64,000 nt of DNA from Terebella lapidaria (Eukaryota > Annelida > Polychaeta > Terebellida > Terebellidae), in the NCBI GenBank assembly GCA_949152475.1, contig OX424563.1:8281001-8345000 (forward strand). Reading direction: 5' to 3'. Positions 57,030 through 64,000 of the stretch are shown piece by piece (within the stretch, counting starts at the first letter, position 1; each line of letters begins with the position of its first letter). The notes beneath the pieces are model-generated. The model ran no database searches and had not been told where the DNA came from. It saw only the letters and a list, made by a program, of their open reading frames with translations. Both the position numbers and the translations under genes were made by a program.

Positions 57030-57235
57030 AGGGCGAGTTTCAATTTCCTGTTTATGGATGTCAAAGTTCTCAAGGAATGGGACATTATAGCCAACAATAG
57101 AGAAGCCGAAGGGGGGGGGGGTTCTACATCAATTTCCGATTGCCAGTAATTGTTAGAGAAGCATTATGCAGCGACGAGCTTTTCGTCATAGATTTTCATC
57201 TGGGATGAATTCATATATCACTCATGCCAGACAAA
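57030..57235 (+). repeat. Ancient segment F2, part matching 30.96 kb
   Basis: Aligns with 30,963-31,165: GAGGGCGAGTTTCAATTTCC, CCAACAATAGAGAAG, ACATCAATTTCCGATTGCC, then a frame ending FHLG and a stop where the other copy has FHLE and a stop. An 11-G run (57,111-57,121) interrupts this copy. Confidence 0.6.
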
Positions 57236-57562
57236 GCTAATCATATATATATATTTTTTATTGTTTATATTGAGTTATATTATGAGTAAAAAGAGTCGGG
57301 TATTGGCACATATGGGTATTGACTCAAAGTGGAAATATGTACTGGAATGTTCCGTGGAAACTATAGTTTAGACAGAAAAATAAGAACGAATGTATTCCCA
57401 TGGGGATTCCAAATGAACGTCTGTTTTGTTCAACAATCAGTATTTCAAATTACAATCGTGTTCTACAATTCGAATATGATATAATATTGGGACTATATTT
57501 CCAGGACCTTCTCCTGATGTTGAACTTTGGTCTATATACAAAATAAATGAGTTTTAAGCCAG

Positions 57563-58225
57563 ATAGACGTGGAATCAATACCCAGTATTAAGTATTCCGA
57601 GCAAACAAAACAGGGTCCGTTATCCAATCTCATAGTCCAGGGTCAGAAAGTCATATCAGGCATACGAAGTGAGAGAAAACACAAATGACAGGGAAACTCA
57701 TGAACCCCCACAAATGGCCATTAGGAGGTGAAATCAGGTGTTCCGGAAAGAGTGAGCATTTCCTGCCCCACTAGTGGCACCCGTCATGAATTCCCCCAAA
57801 TTAACATGAAAATAGATCTGGTTGCATGGCAGACATGGATTTGCGTATTTATCAACCAGATCATGATGACGTCCGTAGAATTTCTTAAACGCAGCTATAA
57901 GTCTTGGTAAAACATATCCTTGTCGCAGCAGTTTAGAGACTAGCTGGGCACTTCGATAGACAAAGTCATATTTGCAACTAGCACTGGAATAGCGTATAAG
58001 TTGAGAAACAAACACACCATATGCCGGTGACATAGGAATGTTGCTGCTTAGGAAATGGAAATTGACTATGGAAAAATTGAAATCATCACGTTTGTCATAT
58101 AATCTAGTTGACAGGTTAGAATCATTATCAATCTCCAACCTCAGGTCTAGATAGTTGGAAAAATTAGCGGAGTCTGTAGTATCCTTAATTTCAAGTTCCT
58201 TAGGATATATGACATCCAAATAAGA
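57563..58225 (-). mobile_element. YIDD-type retroelement fragment, copy 2
   Basis: Reverse-strand fragment with a 161-codon open frame (57,734-58,219) covering the region after the catalytic YIDD motif: DLRLEIDNDSNLSTRLYDKR, DDFNFSIVNF, PAYGVFVSQLIRY and KKFYGRHHDLVDKY. The 3' tail (57,563-57,700) matches copies at 20,205 and 63,302. The catalytic motif itself is missing because the 5' end lies beyond the truncation. It lies between F2 anchors that are contiguous in the other F2 copies, so it inserted into F2 after F2 had duplicated. Class uncertain, Penelope-like at best guess. Confidence 0.7.
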
Positions 58226-58377
58226 TCATGGTCGATGTTTTTAACAAGTTTGGGGAGACTTAATGCCATACTTTTCTCCCTGCATTGAAGCTGAAGGATA
58301 GGGGTACAATATGGGTCAGATTTAGTCCAGGCCTACTTAAAAGATGTGCATCTGGTTATTTCATAAAGTGTATAAGG

Positions 58378-58492
58378 TTTTCACATTTGTGGGTAATTGA
58401 CAAAAACGTTTTTACATTTGTAGTTGGATATTTTTATATTTGTGGATGATTGACAGAATTCGTTTTCAGATTTGTGGATTTTCACGTTCATG
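58378..58492 (+). repeat. Irregular TTTGTGGAT repeat
   Basis: TTTTCACATTTGTGGGTAAT, TTTTTACATTTGTAGTTGGA, TTTTTATATTTGTGGATGAT and TTTTCAGATTTGTGGATTTT follow one another, with TTGACA between some. This is a short degenerate tandem repeat of about 30-45 bp units. Confidence 0.55.
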
Positions 58493-58499
58493 TACGTTT

Positions 58500-58810
58500 T
58501 TACACTTATGAATTCAACACACGTGTGCCATTTCCTATTTGAAGACTATGTCGATCACGAAATTCTCATGCGTTGCACCAATTCACAAAAACAACCATTG
58601 TGCGGCTTTCCCAACAATGCAACTCAATATACCCACAAAGCACTCTGGACAAATAAAGACTGACGACCTTGTAGCATTGTATCTGTTGATTCAACCCTTT
58701 TCCGACGCGATTACCCAGTATCCAATGGGCGATTAGTGTGACATCTGTAGGTTTGTAGTACTTGGTGGCGCACCAGGACAGTCCTTCCCAGAACGTTTGT
58801 TTTTCTCGAA
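58500..58810 (+). pseudogene. Conserved short frame in F2, forward copy
   Basis: The forward strand encodes MSITKFSCVAPIHKNNH and continues to QYPMGD and a stop at 58,734-58,736. It is the partner of the reversed frame at 19,436-19,627, with 43 of 60 residues identical and no gaps. The match continues to 58,800 (GTAGTACTTGGTGG, GTCCTTCCCAGAACG against the complement of 19,375-19,440). The frame is preceded in both copies by CTATTT and GACTATG. No domain recognised. Whether it was ever an exon or a transposon gene piece is open. Confidence 0.5.
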
Positions 58811-59419
58811 CACCCTCAATATATTCCAATATATGTAATAACGAATGGATTGATATGAAAAGAACACATCATTATGCTCAGTGATATGCTCGGTGATATG
58901 CACTAAAATAAACAATAAACTTTATTTCATATACTTGAACGTTATTTCACATAAGACCTCTGGCTCATATACATACATAAACAGTATGTAGGGTGTTGAA
59001 TAACAGACTTGATAATTTTTACATGATGAATTTTTACTTGATGAATTTTAACATGTAGTCATACATATGAATAGTCATACAAAACATATGTACATGTATA
59101 CAATACATTTGAATGAACATTGAATGCATGATACAAATAACCAGCTAATTTTTATAAAACGCAATTCAACACAATATGCCTATATCGCTGTACACAAAGT
59201 AAAATAGATGAAAACGCAGTAAAACAATGCGTCTATAAATAGAATACATCATAAAGCTAGAGGGTTACAGCTATCCCACTAGCCGAGCTGGTAGAAATTC
59301 TGACTACCAAATTGGGCGAACCCCGAATGGGCCCTGGCACATATACATGATATAGGGCGTGGATTAAGCGAAACGCACAATTTCCATTGGCGAGGAAGTG
59401 GATGTATTTTAAACAGAAG
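58811..59419. other. AT-rich gap between F2 anchors
   Basis: No gene or repeat recognised. TACATGATGAATTTTTAC and TTGATGAATTTTAACATG near 59,020-59,055 are a small direct duplication. Confidence 0.4.
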
Positions 59420-60330
59420 TGATTCACCTCATGGTGATCGTGATCAGGATTCAGGTAAGAGCTGACCCTCTGCCATTAATAGAAATAATAATTAGCAAAC
59501 ACTTTGCAGCTAGAACCTATCTACTGATCCACATAAAATTCAAATTTTTACTTATTACGCTTTTGATTCTTTTCTCCAATGATTGGGCTGAACCAATTCA
59601 ATGGATGTAGATTGAAACATTTATCAATATTGGCCTTTTGCTTATAGTGTGATAATTACATAGAAATGATCGTTACAGCTTGACAAGGTACGATGCTCAC
59701 AATGTTTTGCCTATCGTTTAATAACCATATAGTGACGCATGTCATATACCATATAGTGACGCATACATGATGTATTACGTTGGTCGTCCTGTATAATATG
59801 CCTTTACGTTATTCCATTACGAACATGGTTAAATATATGTTGATAATTGATTTGTCTTTTTTTTATGAAAAAAAAACTATCGATCTACTCAAAAAAGGGA
59901 AACCTACAAGAGCGTCCATTCCAATAATACTTTTACATTTCAACCCAATGACAACTGACGATAACCGTGGCATTTCACACTATAACACAATGACCTTGCA
60001 CCATTGTTGTTACTGGTTCTTTCTCATTCAAACGCTGGTATTCAGTTCTGAGTGGGTGATTACTGTGTCAACTAGCTTCTGTCTTTTCAATATCGATTGT
60101 CACATCAGTTGCGAAGTTCATGCCCGTATAAATACTGTAACAGCAAATGAAGCAATATATTGATACATGCACTGACATATTATATTTGGTAATAAAACAT
60201 AGCTTAATACACATGGTTGCTTTGGCAGAAAACCATTATTATGCCCATGCAAACGTGTGAATTAGGATGATACTCCTGATGAATTGTAAGTGAATACAAT
60301 ATATAATCAAGGCGATTTCTATCATCGTTG
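59420..60330 (+). repeat. Ancient segment F2, late part, forward copy
   Basis: Aligns with 32,010-32,720. The donor-like TTCAGGTAAGAGCTGAC at 59,450 matches AACAGGTAAGAGCTGAC at 32,033. 59,905-60,115 matches both 32,400-32,590 and reversed 18,495-18,690, more closely the latter. The forward open frame at 59,780-60,163 (127 codons) contains HHCCYWFFLIQTLVFSSEWV, and the reversed copy keeps LHCCSWYHLIQTLSFSTQWV over the same part, so this frame too is shared over about 40 residues. The 32.5-kb copy does not keep it. Confidence 0.65.
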
Positions 60331-60394
60331 GCTTATTTGTGCCATAATTATTGTTTTTTTACTTCACAGAAATTAAGTTCCAAATTATCAAACA

Positions 60395-60656
60395 ACGGAA
60401 ATATTTTCGCTGCACCTATTTTAGTTCCAGCTTAAATTATTTTCGCCTCAGATAAAACTAATTTAGATCCAGCTAAAATATTTTCGCTGCAGGTAAAACT
60501 ATTTTCGCCCAAGTAAAATATTTTCACTTCAGCTAAAACTATTTTCGCCCCAGGTAAAAATAAAACAAATTTAGCTGCAGCTAAAACTATTCAAGCTCCA
60601 GCTAAAATATTTCCGCTGCAGCGAAAACTATTTTTGCCCCAGCTAAATTATTTTCG
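60395..60656 (+). repeat. GCTAAAATATTTTCGC degenerate array
   Basis: About 13 irregular units of 18-22 bp made from CAGCTAAAA, CTATTTTCGC and CCCCAGGTAAAA words, including the palindrome TTTAGCTGCAGCTAAA (60,575). The right end runs straight into an AGGTCA element unit, so the two may belong to one larger element. Confidence 0.65.
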
Positions 60657-61412
60657 CTGACGAGAATATTCAGCATATATCATTTCTTATATGTGCACAA
60701 TTGATTCCTAAGCTGCAAAGCTGATACTAAACGAGATATTAGCCAGTCTGTGCTCTGACTTTGAAAATGAGGTCAAAGGTCAAGTTCAAAGTCATGACAA
60801 TTTCAGCATGATATCATTTCCTATATATCAACAATTGATTCTCAAGTTCTAAAATCGATCATAAGCGAAATGTTAGCCATTTTGTGCTGTGACCTTGACA
60901 ATAGGGTCGAAGGACAAATTCAAGGTCGAGATAATAAGCGAGATATTAGCCATTTTCTGCCTGACCTTGTAAATGAGGTCAAAGGTCAAATTCAAAGTCA
61001 TCAAAATATTTGGCACACATCATTTCCTATACGTCCACAAATTAGTCCCAAGCTGTAAATTGGATAGTAATGAGGTCAAAGGTCAAATTCAAGTTCATGA
61101 GAATAATCAACATATATCATTTCCTATGTTCACAATTGATTCCTAGTCTCTAATCTCAATATTGTCAGTGAGATATCAGGTATAATGTATACAGCATACG
61201 CTAAGGTCAGAACACTAATATATCTATGGCTAATATCCCGCTTCTTATCGACTTTACAGGTTGGGAATCAATTGTGGACATGTTGGAAATGATTTATACT
61301 GAATATTCTTCAAATTCCACCTTTGGCCTCGCTTTCAAGGTAACGGGACGAAATGGCTAATATCTAAGATATAAAACATATTGTCCGGTAACTCTCTTAG
61401 TCCTTGGGCTAA
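60657..61412. mobile_element. AGGTCA-rich element, rearranged copy 5
   Basis: 60,657-61,195 holds units in the copy-2 orientation, with AGGTCAAAGGTCA at 60,772, 60,978 and 61,075. From about 61,200 the orientation flips to that of copy 1 (TCGACTTTACAGGTTGGGAA, GGACATGTTGGAAATGATTT) and closes with GTCCGGTAAC and a decayed TTAGTCCTTGGGCTAA hairpin. This is two truncated members joined head to head, or one inverted internally. Confidence 0.65.
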
Positions 61413-61420
61413 TATTTTTA

Positions 61421-61835
61421 GGTTACCGGACCTTTGGTCCGATAACCTATTACCGTGGCGCTACTGTGGCGTTTCGTTCGTCCGTCGTCTGTCACCCGTC
61501 GTCCGTCCATCCACATTTTTATCTTTAAAATTTAAAGTCAAAGCTTTCTGAAATTTTGCAGAAAAATACCCAAAAATATTCCAGGAAGGGTTTTGCTAGT
61601 TTTTTTTCATTTTCGCATTTTTTTCAAAATGGCGGCCATTTTCGACGAAAAATGACCAATTTTGCACTTTGATGGCCAATTTCTCAAAATCTGTCTGAAA
61701 ATTTTTTTTAAAACTTATCCATAAGGAGCCCCTCACAGTTTTGTTGTCCTTGAATCGTCGGTCTTCGTGTGGCGGCCATTTTGACGGATCGACGAAAAAA
61801 AATATTTTCGCCCCAAATCGCAATACTATCTCGTT
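61421..61835 (+). mobile_element. AGGTCA-rich element head, copy 6
   Basis: Begins with the palindromic head GGTTACCGGACC, TTTG, GTCCGATAACC, then GTCCGTC-rich sequence, ATCTTTAAAATTTAAAG and GGCGGCCATTTT words. It stops before any AGGTCA unit. It starts 9 bp after the closing hairpin of copy 5. A truncated member or a head-only variant. Confidence 0.65.
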
Positions 61836-61869
61836 TTACATACAATACAGGGGGAGGAGGGTTATGTAT

Positions 61870-62330
61870 ATTATATGTTTCTGAATGCTAAGATAGGATT
61901 AGATAAATGGAATGCATCGCCTCGTTGTTATTCCATATCGGCTTTTGTTCAAGTTATAGATTTGTTGAATACACATACATCACCTGGTGTTTCCAGTAGG
62001 TACCCTGATATTTGCCAGAGATCCACAGTATTGGCCCGAGGTCGAAGGACAATGCAAGATCAAGGACGAAAATCAAGGCACGTACAGGAATGAAGTAGAG
62101 AACAATAAGACGCGTGCACGTTGACAACGGGCAGGATACTGGTCAGTATTTGTCCTGGAATTTGCCCGCCAAGCGCTGTTATGGTACGAGGCATGTAGAA
62201 ATATCACATCCAAATCCCTGTTAAGAATATTGATCTGCCAGCGTCCCGATCGAGGTCATTATTTTCATGTCAGTCCCTCGCACTGTCCTGAACCCATTCT
62301 ACAGAAGTCATCTGAGTGTGACAACCTGCG
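61870..62330 (+). repeat. Ancient segment F2, last part
   Basis: TTTCTGAATGCTAAGATAGG (61,879) matches 33,045, and 62,213-62,300 (AAGAATATTGATC, GTCATTATTTTCATGTCAGT, GTCCTGAACCCATTC) matches 33,197-33,245. The AGGTCA elements at 60.66-61.84 kb therefore sit inside F2. Homology fades after about 62,330. Confidence 0.55.
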
Positions 62331-63301
62331 AAATACCGTTGATGTTGCAGTATTCTGTTAATCAATGGCAAAAAGGTCGACTATGCGGAAATGCCCTGCT
62401 ATTTTCATACCAATTACATGGTACAGCAGTTAAGACTGTTACACATCATTTCTCTGTGTGGTCTGAATCGCAGCTTTGTAGTCCATCATCGAATATGCAT
62501 TCAAGAATAGTCAAAAATACTTGTGATAATTAAGAATTATCATATTAATGTATACCAATACTTTAATGTGTTATTAGTTGTCCTGGTAGTCAACACAAAT
62601 AGCCTTGGTTGAGATATTAAAAGTGGCATAAACCGTTTTTGCAATTTGCTACATATCGATTAGCTATCATGTTTCCACTGACATAGCACCACCAGATCCT
62701 CCAAACTAGGCGGGGATGACTCTATAATGAAGTTTGAACATACCGAAAAAATGTATGAAGTGAATGATTTGTTCGTATTTGCGCTGGCATAAACATAGTC
62801 AGGAGTTGGCAATAATTGTCGTTATCTGGAACTCAGAAGATTTTTATTGAATATTGTGGGTTTCATCCCTATCATACAGCTTACTACGCGGAACTATACT
62901 AAAAGGTTTATCATCAAGGTCAAATTTTGACAGATTTGAGATTGCAGTGAACATTTTGTAGTGATCTTCTGTCTTGTGGAGTTACTGATCAGTTTCGCTT
63001 AAGGAAAAAAATCCAGATTATGCCACTTTAACAACATATTCAAGATATCTGCCAAGAATATTTGGTATGTTCGTTCCCCTCGATTATGAAACATTGTGAC
63101 TAATATAACATCCATATAAACAGGGCAATACATAATAAAACGAACAACATAAATAGTATATATGTGGTATTCATGTAAGACAGTATAGATTGTCAATAAC
63201 TGGATAATAATTGTCGCTTAATCAATGGTGTCATATTAGCTATAGAACCTGCTGTTGATACTAAATAATGAAGTCGTGATTGAGTGATTCAGTTGATTCA
63301 G
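62331..63301. other. Unassigned stretch
   Basis: No gene, RNA or repeat recognised. Confidence 0.45.
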
Positions 63302-63453
63302 CCATTGTTGGGGGTTCATGAGTTTCCCTGTCATTTTTGTTTTCTCTCACTTCGTATGCCTGGTATGATTTTCTGTCCCCGGACTATGAGATTGGATAGC
63401 GGACCGTTTTGTTTGTTCGGAGTACTTAATACTGGGTATTGATTCCACGTCTA
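63302..63453 (+). mobile_element. YIDD-type retroelement 3' tail, copy 3
   Basis: TGGGGGTTCATGAGTTTCCC, TCACTTCGTATGCCTG, GACTATGAGATTGGATA and TACTGGGTATTGATTCCACG are the reverse complement of the 3' tails at 57,566-57,715 and 20,205-20,365. Only the last 150 bp are present. A strongly 5'-truncated insertion, as usual for elements copied by reverse transcription at the target site. Confidence 0.7.
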
Positions 63454-63965
63454 TTATAGCGGAAATGGGAAAAGTAAGAACATTGAAAACAACAACGTGC
63501 AAGTCTGACATTGTTTTGAGTGAGAGTATTTCATACGCACACCGCCCAACAAACCCAATATTGCTATATAATGTGCAGTGGCGCCCTGTAGCATTATGTT
63601 GCAGCGAATAGTTTGGAGTTATCGAATATTTGGTTTATATATCGCTGATAAAGGTTCGGAAATTTGATGAAGCTTTGTGATGAGCTTGGCATATGAGATG
63701 TACGCCGCTCGAGCATGAAGTTAATCATTAACTTACTGTTGTAAAGATAATTGACGGCAATGATTTACGTTTTGCACTGTGAAGTAGTGAGTTTCACCAG
63801 ATTTCCATGAAATGCAAATGCAAGTGTGGGCGACCTATAAGAACAGAACCACTGTTTTTTTCACCGCACATCTGTATATACAATCATCCCTTTGCCATTC
63901 ATGTATCGTTTCATATCGATTACTAGCTTCGGCTAATGTTTATATTGTATCTTTTATCGACTTTA
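63454..63965. other. Unassigned stretch
   Basis: Nothing recognised. Confidence 0.45.
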
Positions 63966-64000
63966 AATAAAATTGTACTCATTTACTTAGTTTCTTACAG
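63966..64000 (+). other. Acceptor-like sequence at the window end
   Basis: The last bases read ACTTAGTTTCTTACAG, a T-rich tract ending in CAG with a branch-point-like CTCAT just upstream (63,978). It fits a 3' splice site placed exactly at the window edge. The downstream exon, if any, is outside. Confidence 0.35.

Overview
The window looks like non-coding, repeat-dominated DNA from a marine invertebrate, most likely a mollusc or another lophotrochozoan. It is AT-rich, contains no long intact gene, and no open frame exceeds about 165 codons. The repeat types support this reading: AGGTCA-rich tandem elements, a tRNA-derived SINE, foldback MITEs, a DIRS-type recombinase fossil and a YIDD-type reverse transcriptase. 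The assignment rests on repeat style, not on a marker gene. The last bases of the window look like a 3' splice site, so the whole window may lie inside an intron or between genes.

Layout. 1-5.0 kb: mostly featureless, with one exon-like piece near 457-666. 5.0-12.7 kb: two direct copies of an old low-copy segment (family F1), interrupted by a cluster of small MITEs and a hairpin. 13.0-14.2 kb: an AGGTCA-rich tandem element. 14.4-15.2 kb: a YqaJ-like nuclease fossil. 17-29.4 kb: inverted copies of F1 (24.1-26.8 kb) and of a second old segment, F2 (18.2-22.5 kb), mixed with MITEs, a reverse-transcriptase fragment, a 77-bp near-perfect hairpin and a 396-bp foldback element. 30.2-44.9 kb: two head-to-tail copies of a 7,338-bp unit in which I could see only three base differences. 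Each unit holds an F2 copy, a 13-unit array of short palindromes, AAGAACC/GGTTCTT palindromes, a GC-rich block, a 61-bp tandem repeat, an AGGTCA element and part of a DIRS recombinase fossil. 44.9-56.8 kb: the rest of that fossil, an inverted copy of the palindrome array, SINEs, an AGGTCA element of another type and an 890-bp TTAA-flanked foldback element. 56.8-62.3 kb: the longest F2 copy, broken by a retroelement insertion and AGGTCA elements.

Nothing here works as an operon or pathway. What holds the window together is duplication: a very recent 7.3-kb tandem duplication laid over at least two families of ancient, diverged segmental copies in both orientations. Inside the ancient copies a few short reading frames and splice-donor-like sites are conserved, so F1 and F2 may be remains of a duplicated host gene or of a large unclassified transposon. 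All alignments were made by eye; percent identities are approximate except where a count is given.
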